A DNA stretch of 64,000 bases from Caprimulgus europaeus (GCA_907165065.1 OU015530.1:53108465-53172464); one strand, 5' to 3'. Shown: positions 1-16,370, numbered from the stretch's first letter. Numbers and translations are program-made. Notes: a model not told the origin generated them from the sequence alone.

Positions 1-70
1 GACAACCCAATGTATAAGTGCGGAGAAGACCAGAAAATTTTTGATCTCTAAAGGCTGTTGAGTAGCCTGG

Positions 71-3814
<3,744 letters not shown>

Positions 3815-3860
3815 CATGCATGTTCATGGAATATTAATTAATAATAAATGAACATACATG
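3815..3860. repeat. Imperfect inverted repeat, AT-rich loop
   Basis: The arms CATGCATGTTCAT (3815-3827) and ATGAACATACATG (3848-3860) are reverse complements with one mismatch. The 20-base loop contains the palindrome ATTAATTAAT. On single-stranded DNA or RNA this would form a 13-bp stem. It is followed by ATTATTCATGCTCAT, which echoes the arms. It could be a conserved homeodomain/POU-type binding cluster, a MITE remnant or chance; no target-site duplication is evident. Confidence 0.7.
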
Positions 3861-6534
3861 AATTATTCATGCTCATAAAAGCAAATTTGCCCTGAAGGCA
3901 TAACACAAGATAGGTTTTAAGAAGGTTTTTAATTTTTTTATTTTTTTTTTTTTTAACTAAGGGATGGATTTGTATAGGGCATAACTGATTGGTGATAATT
4001 TGAATCCAAACGTAGTGTGACTGCCACAGCCGCAATCGAGCCAGTGTCTCTCAGCATACTGAGCAGGCACTCCTGCTCCCACTAATGCTCTTTTAGTCAT
4101 TCATTTGTCTTCCAAGATGCATATAGGGACCTACTTGCTCTGAATCCCATTTAACTCTACTGGGCCAAAAATGGTCCCCTGGCTTAACAGCATTGCTGTT
4201 GCAACAGGAATGGATTTGTCCCTGCATGTTCCTTCTGCTGATAGATTTGTTCCACCAGCGTGTAGCGCAGATGTCTCATGCATGATGCAGGATGTCAGGT
4301 AAGATTTGAAGCAGTGAGCTGATGTAGGACATACTGCTTCTGTGTTTTAACTCTTGATTATGCTAAACAGACCAGCAGAACCTTTTGCTGTGGCAGTGTC
4401 TATACTTCTGGCCAAGATAATAAATCTCTGTAAGAAGAATTTAAATAAAATAATGTCTTTGTGTTTTGGTGATGTACCACCATGACACTAGAGGCTGCAA
4501 ATTGCTTGTAACTTAGGAGATATCTTAACTTTAGCTTCAGACTTGACTTTACCAGGGTAAAATTGGGTTGCTGCAAGAGCTACATCTAGAGCAGGTGTCA
4601 CTTCAGGACTGTCACGTTGTTTGCTGTGCTCTGTAAATGCTGACCTTGCAGGGACGAGGAGCCTAATGTGTTGTAGCCATGCAAAGAAATATGGGCAAGT
4701 ATCTTGCCAAATGCCCTACTGTATCACTGGTCTACAAAGTGAAATGCAAAGGTTTTCTCACCATTTGAAGCAATTAAAGTTTCTTAAGCTGTCATCATCC
4801 ACAGTGAGGTGAAACATGGCCTCTACCTATTCACATCCCTGTACAAGTTTCAAGTTAAGATACTTTAGCCTCTCCTGAGCAGATATGGGCAAACTGTGTA
4901 CTCTGGATGTTGCTGCTCTTGTCTAGAAGCTCTCTGTTGGTGATGGATAATTTGTAGCTCTCCCTGGGTGCTAAATTATCTCAAAGATATCACCCTGTTC
5001 CTCCCAGGAAAGCTGTCTGCGCATTGTATCTGTGTGACATCGTGGCTGAAGCCTCTATTCTCCCTCCCCAGCCTCCTTGCACTCTCCCAGCCTTTCTCAT
5101 TTTGCACATCTGGTCAAAAATATCAGCTGGTTTCCAAGGTGGGCTGAGGAAACACATCCCTGCACTGTCCCTGCTCCACAAAGACACCACAGTTGGGCCA
5201 AAGTCTCTCTGGGCAGGGACATGTGGCTTGTAAGAATAGCCATGGTGTGTCATCTACTGCTGTGGTCACCAGCTGGGGAAAGGGCTGCCTGCTTCTCTGG
5301 AAAGTGGGGCAGGACCTGTGGAAGGATGGTTTGGACATTTGCTGAGTGTTGCTGGGGGGATCTCATGGGCAGGCAGGGCGGTGGGTGCACGGCAAAGGAT
5401 GTAGAGCAGCACGGGAGAAACATAGTGCTGGTCAGCCTCCCAGCCATCATTTAATGGGAAAACATCAGGGAACATTAGAAATAGAGGTGAGATCCCCAGA
5501 CACAACTCAGGTCCGCTATGAATCTGGCCCCAAACCATTAAAATGATCTTAAACTCCTTTTTATTTCCTTTCCTATTTTCTTTCCCCCAGGAGCCTGCGT
5601 TGGCTTCCTCAGCTAATAAAGAGTGAGGCCATAAACTCTGCTGCCTTTCCCCAGCAAGGCCATTCCCTTTGGTAAGCTGCTTCCTCCTGTCTTCATCTTC
5701 CCATTATTACATTTTTAGTTTCTGCTTTTCCAGCAATCCTTCACTGCTGAGCTGCTGCAGTTTGATCCCTTCTTTTTCTGATTCCATAACAAACATGTTT
5801 TAAAGCCTTTGCTGCTGGTCTGCAGGCAGTTTTTCCAGGAAAAGTGCTCCATGTATTACAACTTAAAACATGGGTGGATTTATTAGGATTTAATGTATTG
5901 GGAGCTAAGCCTTTGGTCTCCTCTTTCATATGGCTGTGGAGGCAGACAGATGGGAGTGATTTGAGTAATTTATATGTTAAGAAGTAATAATCTTTGCAAC
6001 CATTTTATCCATCCAAATGCTTTTAACTTTGATCTTTCTGTTTTCTAGCAATACCTTGTGGTTTTTTCAGACTTTTTCACCTTTCAGAGATAACCATCCC
6101 TGATGACTCCTTTGAGCACTTCCCTCAGCTGAAGAGAAGCAACGTCTGATTGCCACTGCATAATCCAAATATCTCCACAATTAGCTGCAATAGTTTTTGG
6201 CATTTGTGGGTAGGGAAGCAAAGGGAAAATGCTCTCTAGACCTTGAAAGCTGCTTTGTCCTTGCACAATGGTAATCCGAAGCCCTGGGTCTTACTGTGTT
6301 TAGAAGTCAGTAGATTTACTAATTAACATTCTTCACTCAATTAAAAAGCCCTTGATCTGAGCCCATCAATAGATTTTCGGTATCTATAGAAATCTTCACC
6401 TTATGTTGAAAGATTTAGCGATTTCTTTCTTTCCCTTCTGACTAAGGCTCGGTAGGGATGAGACACTGCTTGGGAAAATGGGCTTCATCGCTCTGCTGGG
6501 CTGTGTCGAGGCGGTAGGAGCCCCGTCGGGAGGC
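3861..6534. other. Unique DNA, no gene recognised
   Basis: A T-rich run lies at 3931-3956. A stretch at 4138-4180 resembles the self-complementary CCCATT...TGGG motif discussed under 29338-29405. The longest frames (125 codons at 5077-5454, plus strand; 116 codons at 6396-6746, minus strand) overlap other frames on the opposite strand and carry no recognisable domain, so I treat them as chance. Confidence 0.5.
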
Positions 6535-6615
6535 TGTCCTCGGCTGCAGCTGGGAAGTGGGCTTAATTGCAATAATTTACTGGGCTGGGTAATTATCGGA
6601 TTAAGGGTCAGTGTT
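6535..6615. promoter_or_regulatory. Candidate regulatory block, homeodomain motifs
   Basis: A compact cluster of motifs: an E-box CAGCTG (6547-6552), TTAATTGC followed by AATAATTTAC, then TAATTA (6590-6595) three bases from GGATTA (6598-6603, the OTX/PITX-type bicoid site). Composite TAATTA/GGATTA sites are common in neural and pituitary enhancers, but motif content alone does not prove activity. The block stands out from its flanks by low repeat content and dense AT-core sites. Conservation has not been tested. Confidence 0.3.
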
Positions 6616-8435
6616 GTAGCACTGAGGGGCGGCATCGACAGAAGATAGGGTCTTGTTGGAAGAAACTGGCAGGACTGGTGCAGAAGCGGCAAAGGCATCT
6701 GTGATAACTCTTTTTGAAAGGTCCCACAACTTAGGGAATGAGGCAACTACAGGCTGAGGTTTATTTTATTCTGTTTAGGCTATATCCAAGGAGGGTAAGA
6801 AGAGAAATATTTTTATGTCACCTTGTAACAGGGTAGAGACAGTCAGTGCTACGTTGTCTCTCTTTCACCTCTTGCTATAAATACCTGTTTGCAAGAAGGA
6901 TCTTCTCAGCCCACTTGGTTTGCATTTTAATTATTTTCTCTGTCTGGCACTTTTCATCTGTTGAGTCGTCTGTTGTTGTTGTTGTTTTGCAATGGTAAAT
7001 TCAAGCTGAGCATCACTGTGACCTGGACGTCCCAGTTTATTTGGAAAAATGGATATTAAACTTTTCTTCATAAGAGAAAATCCTGCTGTGAAAAACTGGA
7101 TGGAGACAGTTTTTCCTAACACCATTAGCACAGCATGATGCACTGATGTCTTGAACTGACTCAAGTCACGGTATTAGGGCCTGTTTCAGTGACTTTCTTA
7201 AGAGGTTTAGGCACATGTACCCTCCAAGTAAAATCTTTTTTTTCTCTTGCAAGATTCACTGCCTTGCTGAAGTCATGAGGCTTAATAAAATCTCTGATCT
7301 TGCTCCTTTTTTAAAACACACTTTCATCATTGGTTGTTGCCTTAGACCACCACCTTCCTTCCTTCTTTGCATCATGGAAACCCCTTGTTCATCTTGTGTG
7401 TCCAGTGTGTCTAATTTTTGTATGTGTTGGGCAGTGGCAATAGTAAGGTGTGGGTGATTGGTAGGTGTCATGAAGAAGCCAATTCCTAAATCCTGTCTGT
7501 ACTTGGCAGCTTGGGGTGGACAGAGCTCACTGGATACTCTGCTGTGCACTTGCAACTGCCCCAGCTTGGGGTGAGCAAGATCTTCAGGTGAGGGGCCAGA
7601 CAGGGGCAGGGAATGAGCCTCTATGGCTTGAAGGGAAGGCAAAGCTCATGATCTCCCATCTTTCAGCTCTCCTGTTGAAAGCAAAGGGGTAGGTGAGGTG
7701 CGAGCAGCACAAGTCTGCAATGTGCTCCCTCTTCTGCTCTTCTCTTCAACAGCTGAGCTCTAAAGCCAGAGAAGTCATCAGCTCTGGGAGGCTACATGGG
7801 TTTCATGTCCAAAAATGTAGTTCAGATACAATTCCATTTTGCTTGCCATGTGCTTTTCTGCTTTTACTAAATCCTCATGTCTCTCGGTCAGAGCGGATGG
7901 GACTCGTCTCATCAAATTGGCATCTGCAGTGTAGATGCTGACTTCAGCAGTAGTCACCCAGGGCTCCCGAAGGGTCTGCAGAGATTGAGCCAAGGCAGTC
8001 GAAGGAGTCCAGGGCATGATTCATCTCTTCTTAAACTAGATATCTAAAATAGGTCTGGAAAGTTGTGCTCAGGAAGTGCCGATTTCTCTCGGCTGGCTGT
8101 GAAAGGAGCTGACGGTGATTAGCTCAACATCCCTGTTGTGGATGTCTGCGTCTAGTTGGATGAGTCCTCCCCAGATGGCTTTTGGCTGTGTTTGTATACA
8201 GAGCTCAGCACAGTGGGGCCATGTCCTCAGTCGCTATAGAAGTTACTGTAATATAAATAACACCACTAGCACAACTGAGGACACGTTCTCTATGTCCCTC
8301 GTTATTCCAACTCCACAAACTTACGTCTGGGCATCTACCACGGTTCAATATGTATTTGTTAATATAATAAGAACAGGGAGTGGATGTGGGTGGGTGAGTG
8401 AGTGTAGGGTGTCCAGTATGAATAGGTTGAGATAG
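6616..8435. other. Unique DNA, no gene recognised
   Basis: It holds only short overlapping frames; the longest are 128 codons on the minus strand (7256-7642) and 106 codons on the plus strand (8115-8435). Neither shows a domain, and both are overlapped by frames on the other strand. There is a small GTT run at about 6970-6985. No retroelement is recognisable. Confidence 0.5.
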
Positions 8436-8630
8436 GCTGATATCATCAGACAGCATTTCGGCGTCCTGATTGATTGAGGTGCTCTGTTTCCACATTAACT
8501 TGCAATAAAGTGCTCTCTGATGCCAATACGCATTCATCATGTGCAATTGTGGAGACTGTTTATAACTTAATTTACTCCAAGGTAATGATGATTATATCTA
8601 AATATTTATGGAGAGGTCAGTGCAAGTAAA
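8436..8630. promoter_or_regulatory. Candidate conserved non-coding block
   Basis: AT-rich, low-complexity-free sequence with TTGCAATAAA, GTGCAATTGTGG (8541-8552) and the palindrome TAAATATTTA (8599-8608). This texture of clustered homeodomain, C/EBP-like and FOX-like cores resembles vertebrate conserved non-coding elements near developmental genes. The call rests on appearance only. Confidence 0.25.
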
Positions 8631-10465
8631 TTTCTCAGTAATTTTGTTTTGCTTCTCTTTTCTTTCTCTTTTCTTCAGCCAGCCAAATTATCTCAATGCT
8701 CCCTACAGACCTTCTGCTAATTCCTTTGTTTGCAGTGACAGTTAGTAGAGAAAGAAGGCTGATTAACTGCAGGCTGCCTCTGTGCCGAGCCAGCCAACAG
8801 TCTAACCAGAGGTGCATGCCGTGTCTCTGCCTTTTATTTTAATTCTGACCTGCAGGAATGTCATGGGCCAGAGCTGTCTATTAGAACATATCTAAATTGT
8901 GTGTGTTTTTGTGTTAGTTAGCAACACAAGCTTCCCACTAATGCTGTTAAAATGGATACTCCCTGCAGATGTGAAAGCGGGTGGCACCGACGTAGCACTG
9001 GTCATTTCTTCATCCGACGATGATTTGTTCAGTGCAGACTGTGGCTGATCATTTCCAGGGTGGGCTTATGAAATCAAGTTATTGTTGGCACCTTGGAGTG
9101 CTTGTTAAGTTTGGGATGTGGGCATATTTCCCCATTTCTTCTCTTTGCTCTTTCTCTGTGCTCTTTACCTCGTGTGACACACTCCACTGGGGAAAACCCA
9201 TCTCTTCTGATGGGATTTAGCCCAGTAGAACTATGGTCTGTAGACACTTCACAGCCTGTCTGCCAGAATTCAGGGCTGGCTGGAGCTGGAATTTTTCACC
9301 CAGGAATTTTCTGAGGCAGCGTGGAAAATGGACCATTTTGTTATCTCTAAGGGAATAGGAATTTCACGATATTGATATGAAACAGCTGAGAGGATGTTTC
9401 ATTTTGATGTCTTATGAAAAACATCTGGAGATCCCCATGCTGCTTGGCTCTCCCTGCTCCATATGCAGAGCTCCAATACATCACTTTATTCTCTTCCTTC
9501 TTCTCCATTAGCTATGTTTTTGTGCTCATGTGACCCCGAGTGCTGTGCTTTGTGCAGGACTTGTTGCCTTTCGCATGCATTAGGCAAGCACTGAATGTAG
9601 AGTGTGTCCCTTGGCAACTTGGGCAATGGGATGCCTGGTTCCTGCATGAGTGCTGAACTTCAGAGGAAGACAGATGCTTATACCATCAATTCCATGAAGG
9701 TGGCAGTGGATAAGATGAGTCTGTTGGATCTGCTTGTAGCTTGCTCTCTTGGACATCAGCATCAACAGAGGACAATCCGTTGCTGCTCAAGAGGTGTGAC
9801 TGCAAGACACGCACCAACAATTTGCCAATGACAAGGTTTTTTTCAGCTTCAGGGGTCGGAAGTGATTGTGAGCTGTGACCTCTTTAGACCTAACTGGTGT
9901 GCAGAAAGATAACTGGTGCCTGCAGTCTTCCCTTGAGTTTGGCCCCCACAAGTACTCTTATTACCGCATTCTAGCTCAGTGGACCATGTTGCCTTTAGAA
10001 CTTATCCTCATCCTACCTTAAAAGCTACTTTACTTCCATCCCTGATACTAACTCTTCAAGTATTTTCTGCTTTTTCCTTTCCCAGTTTTATTTTTCCTGG
10101 AGGAGCAGTAGAAGCCCAGTAGCCCTGTCTTCCTGTATGAGGGCCACTGCCTCTTATCCTCACCCTGTGCCATGCCATGGCATAGGGATGGCAATACTAT
10201 GTGACTGGTGATAAGTGATCGCTCTAAATATCTATGTATCAGTGATTTGGTGGTGAGGATGTATTTTTAGATGTTCCTAAAAATATTTGAGTATCCAACT
10301 GTGGCCCTTGGCTGCCTGGTTCCAGCTGGAAAATGGACCAGAGCTGTCCTGTGTTTCAGTCTTTATGGTTTGGAAAAAGGCAATTCTATAAATCCACTGT
10401 CAGCCTGAATCAAATGCTGCAAGAGAGAAAAGATATTGAAGTATATTGAACCACAGAGGAAAAAA
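8631..10465. other. Unique DNA, no gene recognised
   Basis: There is a short pyrimidine tract at about 8641-8680. No frame exceeds 75 codons, and no repeat family could be identified. Confidence 0.5.
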
Positions 10466-10562
10466 ATTATAAGTGCAATCTGCTCCATTAAAAATTTCAT
10501 AGGCCATTACTTTTACAGTGCAATTAGCTTTGCAATTTTGATGCTATTGGAAGCCCGGCGCA
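10466..10562. promoter_or_regulatory. Candidate conserved non-coding block
   Basis: A short AT-rich block with CATTAAAAATTTCAT, GTGCAATTAGC and a reverse CCAAT box (CTATTGG, 10544-10550), ending abruptly at a CpG-containing AAGCCCGGCGCAG. The mixture of a CCAAT motif and homeodomain cores is suggestive. There is no TATA box or start-site evidence. Confidence 0.22.
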
Positions 10563-11142
10563 GTGGATAATCAGGGGCAGAAATGCCTGTGCAGATACAT
10601 TTGCAGAAAGCCTTTAGGTTTCAGCTGCTTTTCACGTGTTCCTGGTGCGCTCCTAAGTCAACGCCTGTTGCTCCCTTCCCTTCAGCCCTACTTTTCTCCT
10701 TTGCTTGTGTTTCCTTCGACAACTTCAACAAGCCCCAGCCCCTGCGCCTTGATGTCTTTGTTCATTGTGCAGCTGCTTTGGGAGGGAGGCACAATGGGAC
10801 CTGTCAGTGGTGGGGAGTGGGACGGCGGCGGGTGAGGGGATGCTGGAGGGAGGTGGAAGGGGGGCTTTTGTCAGGAGGGAGTGTTTGCTACCTTTGATGC
10901 CAATCATTTTGGAAGAGTTAATGCTGACATAGAAAGCAGTGAGAGGGCTTTTCATGTGAATTCTTATGAAAAGAAAGGGATCCTGAGAGCCACATAAGCA
11001 CGTTTCCATGGCTGAATGCTTCATACTAAGTTTGCATTTTCTTTTTAATGCACACTGATGGCCATTTTTTTACTGCAAGACTTGGGGAAAACTGCCTATT
11101 TCTCTGATAAAGGGCCTGACCCTGGTCTTAATTAGAATGATA
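10563..11142. other. Unique DNA, no gene recognised
   Basis: Overlapping chance frames (90 and 104 codons plus strand, 99 codons minus strand) lie across the same moderately GC-rich stretch. Nothing recognisable is seen up to the CR1 boundary. Confidence 0.5.
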
Positions 11143-11585
11143 AAATCATAGGATCATTAAGGTTAAAAAAGACCTCTAAGGTCATCAGGTCCAACCATCA
11201 ACCCAACACCACTGTACCCACTAAACCATTCCCTAAGCACCCCATCTAAACGTTTTTTTTTAATACCTCCAGGGATAGGGATTCCACCACTTCCCTGGGC
11301 AGCCTGTTCCAATGCTTGACAACCCTTTCAGTAAATAAATTTTTCCTAATATCTGATCTAAGCTCCCCCTGGTGCCACTTGAGGCTGTTTCCTCTTGTCC
11401 CATTGCTTGTTACTTGGGAGAAGAGACCAACCCCCACCTCTCTACGCCCTCCTTTCAGGCAGTTGTAGAGAGTGACAAGGTCTCCCCTCAGCCTTCTCTT
11501 CTCCAGGCTAAACAACCCCAGTTCCCTCAGCAGCTCCTCATAAGACTCGTGCTCCAGACCCTTCCCCAGCTTTGTTCCTCTTTCA
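11143..11585 (-). mobile_element. CR1 LINE fragment, 5'-truncated
   Basis: Read on the minus strand, this is the last part of CR1 ORF2 plus its short 3' untranslated end. A 115-codon minus frame (11246-11593) contains [13 protein letters not shown], then a [17 protein letters not shown] segment and [17 protein letters not shown], the normal order for the C-terminus downstream of the reverse transcriptase. The 3' end lies at 11143 with the avian-type ATGATCCTATGATTTT. It shares its 3' type (GACCTTAGAGGTC region, TTGGGTTGATGG) with the copy at 29798-30021. Truncation at about 11585 on the 5' side is typical of incomplete reverse transcription. Confidence 0.95.
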
Positions 11586-14500
11586 TCAGACATGCAGTAG
11601 CTGGCATCGGGGGACAGACTCTACCTAATGCCAGAATTACAGTGGGCTTTATCTTGGGCAGAGGAATGTTTTGGATTTATTTTTTGTACAACCTAATGCA
11701 TTTCATTGTGAGGACTCTCAGCCATGAGATTTACATCAAAGCAATAAGAAGGTTTTTACCACCTAATATTTGCAACTGTTGAGCACCTTGGTTGGGTGCT
11801 TATGTCCAAAGGCTCAGGTCTGCTGAAACTTAGCAGAAATTTGCACTGGGCAGGGGGATAACTTCACTTATTGTAAGCTGCAGACTGATAGGAAAGCAGA
11901 CTCTGATTTTCATGTGTGCTGTGTGTGCTTGCAGCTGGGTGGATGCTCTTGGCTCGTGCAGCCACACAGCATGGGAGGTGAACTCTGTGAGTGGACACAC
12001 ACACGTGGTGGGAGCACGTGTCAAATGTGCATTTATATGCATGCTAATGACCAACCATTTCACTGATTAATTTGACAGTGAGCTCCGTGAAAGTCGCTGG
12101 GAGCTTTCTTCCCTCACCCTAAAGCCCAGAGTTTAGTGTCATGCAACCACACAAGAATCACTAATGAGAAAAAAAAAAAGTTCTTATTCCTTCTGTCTGA
12201 AAAAGATAAATTTCCTTAAAAGCCCAGACCCTGACATTTCAGAGAACTGGAACTGAACACAAAGAATGTGTATTGTTTCTTAACAGATGCAAAAATAAGA
12301 AAAAAATCTGCTTTTCAAGCCAATCTCATGATTTTCAAACCTGGCTCATGGTTTTTCTCATGCTTCAGGGTGACAATGCCAAGCCTCTGTTGTCAGACTG
12401 CTAGAAAAGCTCATTCAGTTTCATCCAAATACCAAAAAAAAAGAGCAAAATTGGATCAATCTCCAAAGTTTGGACAGAGGTTATGTCTCTTGTTACGATG
12501 CTGTGCCTTAGAAGAAGAAATAGGGGCTGGAGGCTGAGCCACGGCACCAAGAGGTTCTCCTGCTGTCTCACTTCTGTGGCCACGTACAGAGCTCTGTTAT
12601 CTCCTCTCTCTCCTAAAGTGTCTCCTCATAACCTACTGCTAAAAAAAAAATAATTCATAATTCAAGATAATTCATTTCTCAGTGTGAAGCCACATTGCAA
12701 AATACAGACTACCACGATGCTATGGGTTCTGCACAACAGCCCTGCCCAGCAGTTTTCCAGTGTGTCCCATCACTGCTGGGGTGTTTCTGTTCCCTGGACA
12801 CTTCCTGACCATTTCAAAACTTAAATTTCTTTCCTTTCCCCGAGGAAAGGAGACTTCCAGCATCCAGGTCTGCTTCCAGCTCTCTTGTGTGAAAGATCTC
12901 GTAGGTAAGTTTTGGACTGGCTTTTGGAAATGTGCTGGATTCCCCAGAATATAAAAAGTATGTTTACTTTCAAGCCTATTTCATTATCTCAGATCACAAA
13001 TCCTTGTGTGCCCTTTGCCGATCAGACACCTGGTCAGGACTCTCAGAAACAGCCTTGGACAGAGCCTGGGGTGAAAGTAGGACCCCAAATCCCATACTGA
13101 AAGGGAACCAGTAACCCTCCTGAGCTGTCAGCACTCAAAGAGCTGCAGAGGGACGAAGGAAAAGTCAGAGTACCTCCTGCCCAGGTCAGTGGTTTATTGC
13201 ATTGCAGTCAGGGTGTGTTACTATATCAGCTATGCAGGAATATTGGAAGATCTGAGAACATGCACCTGGTAGGTGGGAATTCTGCAGTTCCCTGCAAATG
13301 AGGTCCTGATCTGCACAAAATGCTATTCACCTACATAAAGGTGCTGTTGTGTTCCCAGCACAGTTTGCAGAGGATTCTGGTAACCAGAGGTTTAGGATAA
13401 ATCAGTTGTTTTGTTGTTATTGCTATCACCACGGGCAGCCTGGTACTGCTGAACTGTGGCCAGGGTCTCCAGTCCGGTGCATGCATGTTCTGCTGCCTTC
13501 TCCAGCTCTGCTGGAAATCATCTCACTAGCCTGTCAGGCCAGATGTTTAGTAACCAGCTTTTCCTAGTAGGAAATTAGTCCCCATCAGGTAGCAGGTGGC
13601 ATTTTCTCTCCTTGCTGTACAGTCAAAGGCTTTAGGAAGCGAATATCCTCAGCCTCTCCTGCCTGCAGCTATTTCCAATGGGCAGCAGAAAGGAACCGAC
13701 ACTGGCAGAGCCTCTTGGAAGAAGGGAGAGGAAATGAAGGTAAGAAAAATAAGTGTCTCTAATGAACCCAGACCAACAACAGAACATCCGTGTAATTGTA
13801 ATTTACGGAGACTTTGACTATTATAAATACAGTCTCAAACAATGAGGGGTGTCTATTTTCTGTTGAAGGCACTGGAGCATCTGTGTCTAATGTTAGCAAG
13901 AGCTATGCACACCTGGAGAGAGGGATGTAAGGGCATATGTGTCAGACAGGCAATGCAGCTCTGCTTGCCCAGCTGCCGTTGTGGAGATGGCACAGCCAGG
14001 GATGGGGTATGGTGGGGGAGTCACGTTTTGCAAAGGGTTTTGGCTCCAATGAGCAGCGGTGTGCACACGTGAGATCTTGAGGAGCGATTCCCCGCTGATG
14101 TGCACCTGGCATCTGCTCTACCTGTGCCAAGCTCTGCGCTGCTGGAGCCAGCGCTGCCCGCTCCCTCTGCCAGGGCTGCCTCTCTGAGCAGGAGGGGTGT
14201 CACAAACAGTGACTAGAGCCACCAGGTTTGGTGGATTTAGTAGGTGGTGTGAAGGAGAAGAAAAGATGCTTTGAAGACTCCCCAGGGAGCAGGCTTAGTA
14301 GTTGAGGTCTCTAGGGGCTGCTAGATCCTACATACCTATTTATCCATAGGAGTCTGTGTGCATGGGAGCTTGCAGTCTTCCCTGGAGATTAGCGATTCTT
14401 GCTGGTTTCCCCAGCATATAATATTGGCTTGACAACTGTAGCTAACTTCTGGTTCCACTTACTTTTCCTATTAGCCAGCAGTGTTGTGTGTGAAGAGGAG

Positions 14501-15750
14501 CAGATTGTGTTTATGCCTGCAGAGCTGAGGGGAGGACAAAGGCAAACCAGGAATGGCTCTGGTTTATACTCAGAGCTTGGGGGTTCTGGGGGGAAACTCC
14601 ATGTGAAGAACTCTCACGTGAAACACAGATATATCTACATTTATACACACAGTTTCTGTGTTTGCATGATGGGAACATGGATGCAGGTATGTGTTTGCAT
14701 CTGTCTGTGTGCACCCAGCACGTTAAACTGTTAGCTCACTTATAATTTGAATCTTTTGGTGGTAAATACTTCCCAAATCGGGTCAGTCTGTGCAGAAGTC
14801 AGCACTATCTTGGAGGGGTTTAGGATAGCCCAAAGGGTTTGGGTAGTCTGTTAGAAGAGGCTGTGGTGGTGCAAGGTGGTACGAGGGGCTGGAGGTACAA
14901 GCCCAGAGCCTGGCCCCTCACCAGACAAAAGGTCAGGCCCCTCATGGGAGGTTGAGCTTTCCAAGCACTGCTCCAGCTTTATGCCAGATGTTTCCTTCCT
15001 TCCCCACAGAGTCAGCACGGAGCTGATGGCTCTATGTGATCTTTGGATCTGCCACAGAGAGACCTGGTTGGTTGGTTGGACCTCTGAGGCTGCGGGCAGC
15101 AAATGCCTCTGTGGGGACTGGGAGCACTGGTGTGTCCAGTGATGCTGCAAACCCTGGAGACACCTTGCCCTCACCTCAACAACAAAGGGTCTGGTTTACA
15201 GGAGGATGCAGAGCCAGATTTTCAAAAGGACTGAACAGGATATCTGTGTTCTCATGGACTGTGACCCCATGGCTCGTGCCTGCTGTGCCACATCTCTCCT
15301 TAAACCTCTTTTGGAGCTCTGAGACCAAGTGTGGGTTCCCAGGGGCCACTGGCTGCAACCAACATGCAGCATTTTGGCTGGGGGATGACAGAGGCACAGG
15401 CAGGGTTACGGTGCTGAGGAGCAGACCTGGCCCCATGGCTGTGATCATGGTGTTTGATAGTCATGTTCTTGCTTTGGGTTCTATTGGAGGGGAAGGATGG
15501 GGACTGTGCCTGCTCCTGGCTTGGGCCAGATGTGGTTGAGGGGTGTTGGGAGCTGGGGAACCAGTGAAGACCCATGGCACAACATCAAGACCAGGAGAAA
15601 TGGGATCTGAAGCCCTCTTGGCTTGCCATGCTGTGGGGCACAGACCTCAGTACCTGAGAAGAGCTAAAACCTTCTGCTTGCACTCTGTCTGCTCCAGGTA
15701 AAAATTACAAAACACGACAAAAAACCCATCCAGATCCTCACCTGGTGCCA
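11586..15750. other. Unique DNA, no gene recognised
   Basis: An A-run followed by three copies of TAATTCA lies at 12641-12674 (copies at 12651, 12658 and 12668). The longest frame is 167 codons at 15036-15539 (plus); it is overlapped by 90-codon frames on the minus strand and contains no recognised domain. The stretch at 14100-14200 is GC-richer but poor in CpG. No retroelement is recognisable in these 4 kb. Confidence 0.5.
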
Positions 15751-15759
15751 GCAGTGTCC

Positions 15760-15767
15760 TGACGTCA
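15760..15767. promoter_or_regulatory. Consensus CRE palindrome TGACGTCA
   Basis: This is a perfect 8-bp cAMP response element, extended to the 10-bp palindrome CTGACGTCAG (15759-15768). It lies at the edge of a region with more CpG dinucleotides than the surrounding DNA (about 15760-16370). CREB/ATF proteins bind this site in vertebrates. Whether it is active here is unknown, since no promoter or transcript start is evident. Confidence 0.5.
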
Positions 15768-16079
15768 GCCGGGGCTTGGCCCTGTGCCGATGCCTGTCCT
15801 TGCAGGCTTTGCCTGCATGGGAAGAAAGCCGGCAACTGTGGCATTGGGAGGCAGAGCAGCTCCACTCTTTCCACCCCATCTTTCCCATCTCCCTTCTGTA
15901 CAGGGTTAATTTTATTTTTTCCTCCAGGGGTTTATGAACAGCTAGCTGAAACGCGCAGGCCAGCTGCCTGCCGGTGGCAGCAGGAAAACAGGCAGACAAA
16001 GCAGATGGACCCAGCAGGGGTGAAGGAGCACTGTCTTCAACGGGCTAGAGGCACCACTAAAGAGTAAACAGCTCTCCAA

Positions 16080-16370
16080 AGGGAGCCGGGAGCTAACCCC
16101 AAACCCCGTCCTCTCCAAAGTACTCAATCACAGCACATTAACAAGAGCGCCTGGACTGCTGGGGGAGAATAAACAATAAGAGGCCATGCTGGCGGGAGAG
16201 TGGGAAAAGCAGTGCCCCCTCCAGCTAATATTTATTGTAAAAGGGTGTAAAAAGTGGCTTGTGGCTCAGCGTGTTGTCAGCGAGCAGCGGTCTGTGTCAC
16301 TGCTCATCTCCTTTCGGGACAACCGCCCTTTCCCTGTCAGGGAGAGCGGCTGCCCGCGTGTGCACACATG
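16080..16370. promoter_or_regulatory. Candidate enhancer with FOX/SOX motifs
   Basis: AATAAACAATAA (16168-16179) combines a forkhead-type ATAAACA core with an overlapping SOX-type ACAAT core. CTAATATTTATTGTAAA (16225-16241) repeats it in the inverse direction, so ACAATAA and TTATTGT form inverted arms about 55 bases apart. CpG-bearing sequence (CAGCGAGCAGCGGTC, CGCGTGTG) follows. The combination resembles an enhancer or weak distal promoter. It could also be chance, and no conservation data were available. Confidence 0.3.

Noticed and set aside
14100-14200. A possible CpG island.
   Set aside because: The stretch is GC-richer but has few CpG and is far too short for an island.
15036-15539. 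A 167-codon plus-strand frame.
   Set aside because: Overlapped by 90-codon frames on the minus strand in moderately GC-rich DNA; no domain, poor composition for a protein, no splice pattern.
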